Origin: Torreya grandis
Lineage: Eukaryota > Streptophyta > Pinopsida > Cupressales > Taxaceae
Length of the DNA stretch: 64,000 nt
NCBI GenBank assembly: GCA_037957365.1
Contig: JARHVA010004090.1
Coordinates: forward strand, 1,592,001-1,656,000
Direction of reading: 5' to 3'
In this document: piece by piece, positions 35,593 to 47,595 of the stretch
How the letters are laid out: every line of letters begins with the position of its first letter
How positions within the stretch are numbered: the stretch's first letter is position 1
Position numbers and translations under genes: made by a program
The notes under the pieces: model-generated
The model's database searches: none
What the model was told of the DNA's origin: nothing
What the model saw: the letters and a program-made list of their open reading frames with translations, nothing else

Positions 35593-36745
35593 TTATTTTA
35601 GGCCCCATAACCTATCAAAAGGATGGTTGAACTAAAACCCATCCTCTCATTCATCCTGAAATGGTAGAAAACAATTCTCCTACCATCAACACCATAATAA
35701 GGGGAATCCTTTACAAGCATGGATTTGATGACCTCCTTCTCCGTTGTATACTTAGTCATGAAGCTTCCCATATTATCAAGGAAACATATGATAGAATCTA
35801 TGACAGACACTTTAGTGGTTTATCTATCACTAAATGTATCCTTCACCTTAGTAATTATTGGCCCACTCTCACTTAGGATTGTTTTGATTATGTAAAGAAG
35901 TGTGTTAAATGTCAACATTACAATTGACATCATTCACCTACCCATGGCCTTGAATTATACAAAGACTATTAGCCCTTCTCATAATGGGTACTTGATCTCA
36001 TTGGGGAAATAAATCTTCATTATTCATAATGTATCCAATCCATCATCATCACCACTAAGTATTTCACCCAGTGGGTGGAGGTCGTTCCTCTCATCTTGAC
36101 CAAAGCTGATAGGAGATTCAACTTCATTAATCATCATATCATCTATCATTTTGGTATTCCCTATACGATCATCATCGATAATGGTAAATATTTTAAAAAT
36201 AATAAAGTCAAAAGTCTTTATAATGTAGTTGTCATCAAGTAAAGATTTTCCTCACCTTATCATCCACAAGCAAATGGATAGGTGGAAGCCTCTAACAAAT
36301 CCCTAAACAAAATGTTTACCAAAGTAGTCAGTGTTTCAGGTCACGATTGGTACTTACACATCCCTTTTTATTTATGGGCCTATTGCACTAGCATTCAAAC
36401 CTCTATGGCTTCTACCCTTTTCCCTCTAGTCTTAAGAGCAGAGGTAGTCTTGCCTCTCAAAGTGTAGATTCCTTTTCTTTGCATATCCTTATAAGACATC
36501 ATTTTTTAGAGTGACTATCATCAAGAACATATATCATGACTTGAGCTACTTGATGAGCATCACGTTATAGTGCTTAACCATCTTCATGTCTAATAAGAGC
36601 GAATCAAGTACACCTATAACAAGCACTTAGAAGAACAAGAATTCAATATCATAGACCTCATCCTAATGGAAAATCAACATGTAACCAATATGGAAAAAGC
36701 AAAAGAGGCAATTTTTCTTTCAATTAGCTTAGACCCTACATTATA
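35593..36745 (+). pseudogene. Integrase of element C, decayed but with DDE residues
   Basis: The N-terminal block GILYKHGFDDLLLRCILSH and the zinc-binding region with CVKCQHYN are at 35695-35925. Core blocks follow: WVLDLIGEI with the first catalytic Asp (near 35990), TIIIDNGKYF with the second (near 36175) and HPQANG, stop, VEASNKSLNKMF with the Glu (near 36265-36310). All three catalytic residues are still encoded. The C-terminal tail with ERIKYTYNKHLEEQEFN and NQHVTNMEKAK runs to about 36700. Several stops stand where the family has Gln or Trp. The minus-strand ORF at 35598-35810 is a shadow. Confidence 0.9.
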
Positions 36746-38339
36746 ACCCATAAGTATGGATCAGGAGATTATCATTTGTCATCTCTCAAAGGTAAACCAA
36801 AACTTGAGCCTCTTAATGCTTCATATCTATGCCCTTTCTTTTGTTAAATAATGATCAAACTCAACTTCTTGTCTAACTAAGCTTGTCCCTTGATTTATGT
36901 GATTTTCACATTCACTTACCTTCTTCCTATTTCTTTAAAGATAACTGATTAAAACATAGAATCACGTTATTAACCATCATACTTATAACCTAATCCTAAA
37001 TATGGGTACCCTAGCTCTACCCATAACATGGTTCTTATGGATAATTTTTGTCTCTAGTCAGACAGAATACCATTGTCATTGTCTCTCAAAACCACCCCTT
37101 TCAACTATCATTAACCTTTTGTGCTAAAATTTTTACCCTCATAAAGGTAAACCTCTAAGCCTATATATACTTATCCATGTCTAAACCTAGCATCAAAACA
37201 ATTTGGGATACCAAAATATCACTTGGGTCACATATCTCTAGCATTACAAACTACTCTTTTGAAAGATAGCTACCCAAAACTAAATTGCTTAAAAAGATAG
37301 AATGTTCCATTGAAGGACAACTACCAAATAGACAAACCCAAACTTAGACCACTCCCTTAAAGTATGGCTAAGTCACATTTGTCAAAATCAATCATTTGAA
37401 GCTTCCCACATCAGTCAAATTCACAAACCTATCAAAACAATAGCAATAAAAAAAGACCTTATATCAAAATTAAAACAAGCTATCCCAAGGAAGCTGTAAT
37501 CAACTTTCATATCTAGCATTCATAGACTTCCCACATTGATCATTCTACACCTTGCTTAAAGATATGGACTTGTCTATTATGATTCTTAGGTCACCTGTAG
37601 AAGCGGAAAACTAACCCACATAAGGTTACCTAACCTATCACCCTTTTACCCTTCAACTACCATGCATATCCCCTTTATACCATTAATAGATCAAGGGATT
37701 ATGAGCTTACTTAACACAATATGATCAAGACACCTTTTTATCAACAAAAGAATGCTAATGCAAAGAATTTAAAGGCTTATGTTCCCTAAGCCAATTAACC
37801 TTTAGTTTTTGTTTTGTCCTTACCCATGAAAAGGCATCATGTTTTTTTTTTGTCCTCTCATCATTGATTCATGTAAACATATGTCTCATGATTCTCATCT
37901 CTTTTCTCAAGTTTAGTTGGTTATCTAATTTATTGTATGTGCTAACATCATAACCATATTTAAAATATCACCTCCATAATCAATGAAATAAACTACATCA
38001 TATAAAAATATATCATAAACCACGTCAATAGCCATAATCAATCCATCCATAAACATCAACATCATATCCATGAATAAAACAAAACATCATCCATAATAAT
38101 ATCATGCCTAAGTTACTAAATTCACATATCATAAAGCTAAAAACATCAAAACATCTAAACCATGAACCATGAGTCATAAATCACATCATCATGAGCATCA
38201 TAAACATCATGCCATCAAAATAAATAATACATGTAATAATGTATAATCTCTATCTTAAAGCATGTACATTTCACTACATTGACATGTAAGCTAATATCAA
38301 AATCATGTACATCTACATTTTATAACATATCATATCATG
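36746..38339 (+). other. 3' region of C downstream of pol
   Basis: Non-coding. A CAT/ATC-rich low-complexity tract spans about 37960-38340 and parallels the ATG-rich tract of D at 23672-24170. Confidence 0.5.
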
Positions 38340-40035
38340 CCCCTAAGGCACCACTACCACTAGCCCCATTGACACTACCACTATCATCTAGTGTCAGTCC
38401 TCTTGAAATTCCTACTTGACCACTAATCGAAGTGACCCATAGACCTAGAGTCACCAAAACTACCCCACCTACTAAGCTAGCTCTGTACTCACCCCATCAT
38501 GGCTACTTAGGGCATTATATTAGCACTATGGCTTTGTAATACCTCAAATCCTCCATTATGGTTAAGTACCATGCCATAAGGATAGTACCTAGTGGTATTG
38601 TTGGTGTTGCCACTACTCCTCCCCTCTATCTCAAAGTGTCCCTCTCTTGGGTCACCAAACCTAGTGAGGTCTTAGCATGATCTCACTTGTAATGGTGGCA
38701 GCTTGACCCTACAATGTCATAATCTAGCCTTGCAATGTGGCCACCTATCCCTATAACATTTTAATTTATGCCTATACAGTATCCAATGCTATTCTTTCTT
38801 GTATATTAGGGTATCCACTTTATACCTATACTTGTGGACCCCACTAGATAGATCCACATTCATGGCCTACCAACCCCATCATCCCACCCAAAATTTATCA
38901 CTACATAAAGGGATAGGTACCATGTTACATATCCATCAATAAAATTGACATCATCAACCCCTGCTCTAGTAAGTAACTCCTCATGATCTAGGACCACCTC
39001 TTCTAGTTATGGCTCATGCTGTAAAAACTTAGCATCCTCCCTCTTGTACCTTGGGAATGGACCTAAAATCCCTTATACTAGGCCAAATTACCTATGAACT
39101 CTATCAAATGGGATGAGATCAATCTCACCCTCTCTCTCCTCTTGTAGATGAATTTCCATCTTTATAATGACAATGTATGATAGTTATAAAGGGCCCACCT
39201 TGGAAAGCTGATATATGGCATCCAAACCACATCACCCATAACCAAGCCATCCAATACATCCATAAACCATTCAATATCTCTCACACCTCCTCCTACTCTT
39301 GTGAGGCATAGTCACCCCTCCACAACATGAAACCCACTCTGAAATCCATTTGAGTGTAGCCCTCCCATGGTAGCCCCAATAGTTTCAGAACCTTAATATG
39401 CTCATATGCCCAACAATAGAGCACAAACCTCATGCTAATCCCATACCTTCTATCAGCTTAAAATACATATAGTTCCCTATATATCTAGACCAACAAAACT
39501 AGTGCCTACCTAATCACTATCCCCCCAAGAAACTTCTCCACCAACACTCCCAACAATAGATAAGGAAACTACCCACTACTCAAATATTGAAATAAAAAAT
39601 AAGAAACTACCATCATCATCATATTCATCAAATGCCTCTCATCTAGAGCCCTTTGGTATATTGTCTTGTAACCAAAACCACCAACATGCCACTTGGCAAG
39701 AGCTTAATCCTAACCATATAAGAGCTCCATCTATTTATCCCTCTCCTCACTCTCAATATGGTATATCGGATCTTCCCCAAATGAGCAACCATGTAATCCT
39801 ATGAACATCCTCTAGTATGATGGTCATCTCTCCTATCAGTAAGAAGATGGTGTTCATGGATAGATCCCATCTATCAATCAGGGCCATGATCATCATCATA
39901 TCTCATGAAAAGCATTCATATTATCTCATAGATCTAAGGTCAACCTCTCCCATGTGTGTCAAATCATCCTCAATCATCCCTCCATAGATCTTTGTAAAAA
40001 TCTTAGGAACTTTATTCCTCAGTTGGATCTAATCT
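38340..40035 (-). pseudogene. Antisense plant-mobile-domain frame of element C, decayed
   Basis: On the strand opposite gag-pol, between integrase and the 3' LTR, a broken frame shows hallmarks of the aminotransferase-like plant mobile domain (PMD). It reads ALIDRWDLSMNTIFLLIGEM with ILEDVHRIT at about 39785-39885, then WAYEHIKVLKLLGLP at about 39365-39410. DFRVGFMLWRGDYASQE follows near 39310-39360, then LIPFDRVHR, stop, FGLV near 39080-39120. PMD proteins are known in plant transposons and a few domesticated genes. The 3' part is unassigned. Frame changes and stops show it is dead. Element D has a matching frame at the same place. Confidence 0.75.
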
Positions 40036-41851
40036 TGTGCCTATAAAAATCAAAGTTAGCATGCACACTTAGTTTTATATTGCCATTTCTCATTTCCATT
40101 TATCTCATTCATTCTACCTACATCAACCTCTTTATCAACCTAAACCCACCTAGATCAACCTATTCCATCTACCATAACCTATGAAAAATTTAACACCTTC
40201 CCTAAAACTATCAAACCAATAATTAACTCTAACCAAAAACCATTTCAATGCATCCTTCCTACTTGAACATCATCTTATCCTAACCTACACTTAGAATTTT
40301 AACTACTACAACATTGTAAAAACCCATTTTTCCTTACTATTTTATCAACACACCTTCACCAATCACTTAACTACCAATAATTACTATGATTGTCGATAGT
40401 CAAGTGACCTTTTTACTTCGATGGTTGATCATTGATGATCAATTCTGACCATTGATCATCAGGGTGAACCACCAATGGTCACTGTGTGTGACTATTAGTG
40501 ACAAAACACTTAACCCTACCTTCATAAAACCCAACAAAATAGTAAAATTCAACAAATAAATTACCTAATTCTATCTTATACCTTAACCCTAACCCAAATA
40601 TGTTTTCAATTTTAAATTTCATCAACTAGTTTTTCTAATCCCAAAAAAACCTAAATCTAGGTCAAATCCCCCAAAACCCTACCAAAATGACCATAACCTA
40701 CCCAAATTCAACTTCAAAATAACCAAATTCACTAATCTATCAATTTAAAACACCACCTACCTCATTCCTCAATTGTTATCAAGGATGGAGCCCACATCCC
40801 ACTACTTAGCCACATCCTCATCCACCCTACATCCTTAGTCCCAAAAAATTACCTCAACACATGCCTCTAACTAATCAACAATCACCAAGTTAGAAAAACT
40901 CTCAGTCAACCCTCTCACACAAAATGCCAAATCACCAAATCACTAGAATGCATAAAATGCACTAAAGTCAAATTGTAAAAGAGTGAAAATGAAATTTTAA
41001 TTTCACTTTTTATGCTCCTTAGTTTTAGGGTTTTCTCCTAACCATTTATGGTTAGGGTGACCATCAATGGTCGATCTTGGGACCCCTAATCATCGACAGT
41101 CAAGAAACCCACATAAACAAAATTTAGGCACCAACACCTAAGTTCCTCATTTTTTGAGATGACCTTCTCCATCAAACCAAAACTAGCCTATGGAAGATTA
41201 CCCTTATCTAACCAACCATTAGACCATTTCCACCTTGATGTTGGCCATTTTTCTAGCCTAAACTATCACATATTTTTGCAATGACATTTCTTTGGCCTTT
41301 TTAACTACACCAACCAACCTTGCCATGTTGAACATATGAATTTTCACCACCTCATGCACAACTAGCCCATTTGTGTTTTTCAAAGGAACACTTCCTAACT
41401 TAGATACCTATGAAAACACTAACCTTATCTAGGAGACTTAATAGGTATAATTTGATCAAATGCCTAATGATGTGGCCCATTTACCTCATCACCAGTCCTT
41501 CTAGAACCAACCTTATTTTTACCAATATTGGTAACCTTAGTCTGTGTGTGATCTTGGATATTGCACTTAGTCATATTTTCTATGTATATTTTTACTTCAA
41601 ATTCCTAACCACCCTTTTATCATTAACTAGTCATATTTTTTGTGTATGTTTATACTTCAAATTCCTAACCACCCTTTTATCACTAACCTCATAACTCACC
41701 ATAAATCACTTGTCAAATCTTGACTCGATTTTGGTTTCATCTTATCAACTCCTAGTTTGAGGGGGAATACCTCCTCTCATACTTGGGATAACCATACCTT
41801 TGACCAGTAATCTATTTTTGTTTTATATCTTGTTAATTCAAAGCCACATAA
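40036..41851 (+). other. 3' untranslated region of C with palindromic motif clusters
   Basis: Non-coding. ACC-ATC-AAT-GGT type near-palindromes (for example GACCATTGATCATCAGG) cluster at 40390-40500 and 41040-41105, the same motif as in the LTRs. A ~55-bp direct repeat containing CTTCAAATTCCTAACCACCC lies at about 41570-41690. The 94-codon ORF (41410-41694) spans it and shows no domain. Confidence 0.55.
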
Positions 41852-41865
41852 CAAAAGGGTCAAAA
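41852..41865 (+). other. Polypurine tract of C (decayed)
   Basis: CAAAAGGGTCAAAA directly before the TG of the 3' LTR. It is purine-rich except for a C at each of two positions. Confidence 0.6.
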
Positions 41866-43279
41866 TGTAAACACTATAAAACTACACATGATGGTTTTCG
41901 ATGTCAAAATGCCTCAAGACACCTAAGGGATCACCTAACCCTTCTTGACCCACTGACCAACTCATCAGACCTTGAGTGAAGTTAGCTATTAAGATAAATA
42001 ATTAACTAAATTAATAACTTAACCTTAACCCAACCCCTTTTTGACCCACCTTTAACACTTTTCTTATGAACACTTGACTATCGATGATCAGCTTGACCAC
42101 CAATGATTAGGCTGACCATCAATGATCAAGTCTTCCTCATTCTTACATAAATACCAACTATGTATAAGTGAACATGATGTAATTTAATATCTCCACCTTG
42201 CCCATTGTTAATGAAATCCCAAGCATTGAAATTAGCATGCCAACCTCCAAGGGAACCTTCTATCCTCTATCTATCTTTTCCTATAAAAGGAGGGGAGTAG
42301 GAGGTGAAAAAGATCCAGGATCATCAAAAGAATTCTAGTTCACAAGTATTTAAGATTTCCATCCAGTCTTCTTAAATTTAGTAACAATAATAGAGATCTA
42401 AACCTTTACCAAAATTTATCTAAAAATAAAGTACCGTTACTCTACCAAAATTGCTCCAACCATTAATAATCAACTATTTTGTAAGCAACAAGTATATTTA
42501 TACTTTAGTTTTATTATTTTAGTTTCTAACCTCTCTCCCCTATCAAACCTTTCTACACCTATCTTTTCCTGACCAAACCCTTAAATAGACCCTTACCTAA
42601 TCATTAACCCATTTTGAAACTCTTTTTTGAGTACCTTTAGAATTCCATAGGCAACCATAGATAGTTATCATAACTACCAATGGTCACCTCCAACCATCGA
42701 TGGTTACCCAACTATCAATGGTCAACTTAACCATCAATGGTTAGCCCAACCATTTATAGTCATTGTGGCATGAAATAATATCAATTTATTTCTAATCCCT
42801 TACCCTAACCAAATCTAAATTTTTGTGTCCCTACCTATTCACAAACCCATGCTTAATTTTTTAAACCTAACCTAATCCATTTTAGCATTAGTATTAAATC
42901 ACTTTTGCTATATGTAGTCATTTTCTCTAAAAAGCATTCATTTATTGTATTTCATTTTATTATTTTATATTATTTGATGTAAGTATCTTACTTTTATCTC
43001 TTTTAACTTAATTTTTATTAAAGAGTGGATTGATATCCTCCTAGCAAGCTCACGCTTCTTGGGTATAGCTCATGCTAGGAGGTCTACCTAAATATCTATC
43101 TAATAAACCCTTTTTTTAGTGATTTCTTATCTATAGGTCATCCTTCTAGGATAAAGAGGAGATATTTATACTCATATAGATTATGCATTCATCAATAACT
43201 AGGTTTTTCTACCACACCCTTATTACTAGTTTCTTATATTCTTCCTAAATTGAGAAATATAAAAAAATTAAGAGAAATA
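41866..43279 (+). repeat. 3' LTR of C
   Basis: Uninterrupted 1,414-bp copy, starting TGTAAACACTATAAAAC and ending AGAGAAATA (CA changed to TA). Palindromic motifs lie at 42075-42140 and 42650-42770. It serves as the intact reference that reveals the B insertion in the 5' LTR. Confidence 0.95.
42282..42289 (+). promoter_or_regulatory. Putative TATA box, 3' LTR of C
   Basis: TATAAAAG followed by GAGGGGAGTAGGAGG, conserved with 25626-25633. Confidence 0.5.
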
Positions 43280-43284
43280 GTTAC
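43280..43284. other. Target-site duplication of element C, right
   Basis: GTTAC, a perfect match to 25205-25209. Confidence 0.95.
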
Positions 43285-44400
43285 ATGTTGATTTTTGTTT
43301 AAGATAAAGTCACCAGTATTAAATTCATGTTCTTTTATATTTTTATTATAGGCACATTTAATTCTTTCCTTATATACATGTAAATGGTCAAGGGCAGCAA
43401 AGTGATGCTGATCTAAAAGCTCAAACTGGGCTAATCATTCCTAATAGAAGTCATCCTCAAAAATAATATCTTTCAAGGAGATGTGAATGGAAGGAATATA
43501 AACATCAAGAGGAATTATAAATTTAGTACCATAGACTAACGATAAGGGAGTATCACCTGTGGGGTCTTGAATATTAGTTTGATAATCCCATAAGGCATAG
43601 GGATAATGTAAATTATATTTCTTGCCTGCTTCATTAATGACCTTGGATAGAATTTTGACAAGAGTTTTATTGTATGCCATAGTCTATCCATTATCTTGAG
43701 GATATTAAGGTGAGAAAAAGTCTAGCCTAATACTAAAATAATCATAGATCTCATAAACCTTTTTGTTTTTAAAATATTTATCATTATCTATGATGATCTT
43801 ATGAGGGACACCAAAATGACAAATGATATGTTGAGCAATGAATTCAATGATTTTATTTTCTTTGGTTGAGATAAGGGGAATAAATTAAACCCACTTAGTA
43901 AAATAGTCAGTGTCAATAATTATAAAACTATGATGCTAGGAATATTTAGGATTGATTTGACTTATAAGATCAAGCCCCCACTAGGAGAAAAGGGCAAAAT
44001 TCCTCAGCTACCTACAATGCTTAGCTAGGGACATGGGATATGTTAGCATGATAATAACACTTAACACACTTCTTAATGTACTCACAATAGTCTTGATTTA
44101 ATGTGGGCCAATAATAACCCAATTTCATGATTCTCTTAGTAATGGTGCAACCACTAAAATGTCCTCCACACAACCCATCATGATATTTTCTGATAGCAAG
44201 GGTTGTTTCATGACTATGGAGACAACAAAGAAAGATTACATCAAAACCAAACTTATAAATAACACCTCCCAATATGAATTTTTTTTTGATATTATGTTGA
44301 AAGGCTCTCTTACCATTTCTACATAGATCTAGAGGAGTAATCCCCTTGGATAACAAATCAAATATATATGCATTCTAGAGATATAATGGATTTTCTTCCA
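43285..44400 (-). pseudogene. Integrase of element D, decayed and split by C
   Basis: The N-terminal region at 44021-44356 reads ILGGVIYKFGFD, then SHETTLAIRKYHDGLCGGHF and CEYIKKCVKC, giving the zinc-binding residues. The catalytic core (about 43680-44000) is badly broken by frameshifts. The C-terminal third at 43441-43680 is open, with LWDYQTNIQDPTGDTPLSLV and GTKFIIPLDVYIPS, the usual late-integrase blocks. The tail HEFNTGDFILNKNQHVT runs into the C insertion and finishes at 25093-25204. Confidence 0.9.
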
Positions 44401-44529
44401 CTTTATGGAAAGAAGGTCAATATTGGTAAATGAGGGTTAGTTAATCCTATGAATGAGGACAAAAAACTTAGATTCATGAGACAAGGATGGGATAAAAGAG
44501 GCCAAGGAATATATAGCATCTACAAACAT

Positions 44530-44880
44530 GTTAGTTGATCAAGGAGTGGCTTGGATAGCACAATGCTCAAAGGTGGATAAAAATTGATCATCTAATGTCT
44601 TAAATTTATGAAGAGTTTCATTCTTACATTGATATATTCCCTTAATTTTATTAACCATAATCTGGGAATCACCATATATATTGAGTGTTTTAATACCCAA
44701 AGCTAAGGTATTTTGGAGACCTATAATTAAAGCATCATACACTACCTTATTATTAGTGCAGTCAAAATCAAAATTAAAGGATAGAGGGATAAGTCTCCCC
44801 CCAAGAGGGATTAGGATAATTTTGACTCCCCTGTCATGCTCATATTTGGATCCATAAAAGAAGATATTCATTTGATATTA
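44530..44880 (-). pseudogene. RNase H of element D, decayed
   Basis: An open 110-codon piece (44539-44871) starts MNIFFYGSKYEHDRGVKIIL. The family has F-D-G at the start of the RNase H fold, so the first catalytic Asp has become Tyr. Further blocks are NNKVVYDALIIGLQNTLALG and LNIYGDSQIMVNKIKGIY, where the later catalytic Asp (GDSQ) is kept. The position between RT and integrase is regular. A second RNase H module, common in Tat elements, may lie in the decayed stretch between this and RT. Confidence 0.85.
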
Positions 44881-46410
44881 TGAATCTCATTGAGATGAAG
44901 AGGCTATAAATTCATCTAAGAATTCATAGTTAACTATTTGATTATCAGAAAGAGGCACATTAACAAGCTGATCAGTAATGATTTAACCTTTAAATAAATT
45001 TTATGGATAAAATCTAGATCAAATTATACCAAACTCATAAACCATTTGGTCATTCATTGATTTTGATAAGACTTAGAATGCATAAACTTTATGGGATCAA
45101 TGTTTGTGATGATGTAGTTTTTATGATTGAGCAGATAATGTCATAGCTTAGTAGTGAAGAAGACTAGATTTAGACATAACTTTTTTATATGAGAATTATA
45201 TATCTCATACTCAACAAGTGTGTGATTGATATATTATACTTCTATCTCTTTGTGACGCTTGTCATGATGGGCCAACATCTCTCCAATAGCATGGTCAGTA
45301 GTAGAAATATAAAAGAATATAGTCATCCTTATTTAAGAGGAGTGAAAGCTATGGTGAGAGAAGGTAGATATTAAGAGCTTCAAAATCCTCCTAAAAATGA
45401 GAGTCCCACTTAAAATGGATATCCTTCTTCAAAATATGATGGAATGGCTAACAATGATCAGATAACTAAGAGATAAAATGATGGATATATTATAATTTAC
45501 CTTGTAAAAGATGGAGCTTCTTAAGATTGCATGGAGGTGGCATTTATAAGATATATTTGATTTTATTAGAGTTGAATTCTATCCCATGGATGAAGATAAT
45601 AAATCTGAGGAGCTTACCCATTAATACTCCAAAAATACATTTGTTGAATTTTAAATGGGTGAAAAATTAGATTAAATAAGAGAATATAACCTTTAGGATA
45701 GAAAGTTAGTCTTTTTGTAACTTTGATTTATCAAGGAGGTCATCCACATAATCTTCCACAATTTTATGGATGATATCATGGAAGATGTAAGTCGTGGATC
45801 TTTGATAGGTAGCTCCTATGTTTTTTAGGATGAAAGGCATAACTCGATAGCAAAAAGCCCCTCATGAAGTAATAAATGAGGTCTTATGTTGGTCTTCTAG
45901 TGCAATGAGGATCTAATTATATCCACATAAACCATCCATTAGCAACAAAATTTCATGGCTAATGGTTAAATCTACTAACTAGTCAATATTAGGAAGAAGG
46001 AAATCATCCTTTGAACAAGTGAGATTAATGTCTTGAAATTCAGTACAAGGGTAAAGACCCCTTATAAGCTTCATTACAAGGACAATGTTAGATACCCATT
46101 GAGGGTAATTGTTAGGTTGGATAAATTTAATGGATAGAAGGAGATGTAACTCTTCTTTGACCAAAAACATAATGTGAGGGTGCATTTTTTGGAGATTTTG
46201 CTTTATAGGTTTGGCATCAAGGAATATGATGATGTTATGGATGAATATTGTAGGATTGATACTAGGCATATCACTATAGGACCAAGTGAATATTTCACTA
46301 TGATATATTAGAAATGTATTGAAATACTTATATTCCTAAGGATCTAAGGATTTACTAACTTTAAATTTATGTGGAGTCTTATGGGATCCTATGTTAATGT
46401 AAATGGTGTC
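44881..46410 (-). pseudogene. Reverse transcriptase of element D, decayed
   Basis: Copies element RNA into DNA. The N-terminal approach at 46300-46410 reads IFTWSYSDMPSI. The 45979-46269 piece holds PIKQNLQKMHPHIMFLVKEE and FIQPNNYPQWVSNIVLVMK, then KDDFLLPNID, typical of the Tat branch. The catalytic motif YVDD is intact at 45739-45750 inside HDIIHKIVEDYVDDLLDKS. Downstream connection blocks are frame-shifted. C has no counterpart of this gene. Confidence 0.92.
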
Positions 46411-47119
46411 TTTATTTAGGAGACTAGAGGTTTCGAATGGAAGGGCTTTCCATAGATAGGAATTATTTATGCCTATATGAGTTAATATGGGCTCATCATC
46501 CTGGAACTAAATAATAAAGATGGTAGGAAAATCATACCGTATCATGTTAGGGTAGGATAGAGGAATGGTTCAGACCTCTCCATCACAATGATAGATGAGA
46601 GGTTCTATAGTAAGGGCATTGACTAAAAAAATTGTTCAAAGGGATGGATATGATGTCATAAGTCAAGGAAAGGATACTGGATGGTGTATCTTCTTCAAGG
46701 ATGGGAAGGAGAGTAATATTTAGGGTGGATTTTGGATTTTTGTTGAATTTGAGGCTATGTGTTTTATGGGGTTTTCTAAAATCACCTAATACAACTCGTA
46801 TGGGCCATGTTTATAATATCCTATATTGAAACATTTTTAGGCACACCATTATAGGTATGTCTCTATGAAGCAAGGTTTGTTGAGGAATGAAAACTTTGAG
46901 ATAAAAGGTTTAACATAGATTTGGATAGAAAGGCCTAAAGAAAGCTATTCAATTCCCCCAGTTACAAAGGAATGGTGGGCTAAAAGGAATAATTTACCCC
47001 AAATTTGGATAATAAGCCTATTATTTTTTTGGACATCTATATTCTTATGGAGTAGGGATAGTATTGAGTGTTAGTAATTGGTACTCTCTAATTGAAAGGT
47101 GCTAAAATGTAAAATTAAT
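46411..47119 (-). other. Protease-RT linker of element D
   Basis: Degenerate coding-like sequence with stops. No domain recognised. Confidence 0.45.
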
Positions 47120-47595
47120 GGACTGCTTATTGATTTTTGATGCAGGGATCATTTTCCTAGTGGATGCTTCATTGGATAAATATGGGCAACACTTTATAGT
47201 GGAATTAGGACCTTATTAGGTTGAAAGGTGAGGTTACAATTTTTAAAGGGATGAAGATCAACTGGGATGTTGTATATTTTACCCTCATATTCAAATTTAA
47301 TGCATTGATACAAAGTAGAGGGAACATAATGCATAGCGTGGATCTAGGAACATCATAAGAGAATGTTATAATGAAACTCCCCTTCAATTATGTAGAATAA
47401 TTTTGGTAAAATACATGCACCTACTTGAATATGAAGGACCACTATTCCTAATGCAAGGGCAATGCTATCATTGAAGGCTCATAGAATGATAGGTGATTAG
47501 GAAACAACTATCTTAGGTAGTTGTAGTTGTTTAAATGTGTGAGAGGAGATAATATTTATACTATTTCCATTATCAATCATGACTCTTTTGACTTG
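47120..47595 (-). pseudogene. Aspartic protease of element D, decayed
   Basis: Reads VMIDNGNSINIISSHTFKQL near 47520-47590 and continues with LALGIVVLHIQVGACILPKL and IIEGEFHYNILL, down to about 47120. The Asp-x-Gly active triplet is Asp-Asn-Gly, so the key Asp and Gly are kept. At least two stops interrupt it. The same gene in C has lost the Gly. Confidence 0.85.

Larger units (their letters stand above)
25210..43279 (+). mobile_element. Tat/Ogre-like Ty3/gypsy retrotransposon C, nested in D and lacking RT
   Basis: Plus-strand LTR element flanked by a perfect GTTAC duplication. Its LTRs are about 1.41-1.43 kb, the 5' one split by element B. Order: LTR, unusual PBS, leader, gag, protease, linker, integrase, a 5-kb 3' region with an antisense PMD frame, polypurine tract, LTR. 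Leader, gag start, protease and integrase resemble those of D, so the two are related. RT and RNase H are missing, apparently by deletion near 35590. Without B the element is about 13.2 kb. LTRs are roughly 82% alike by eye. Confidence 0.93.
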
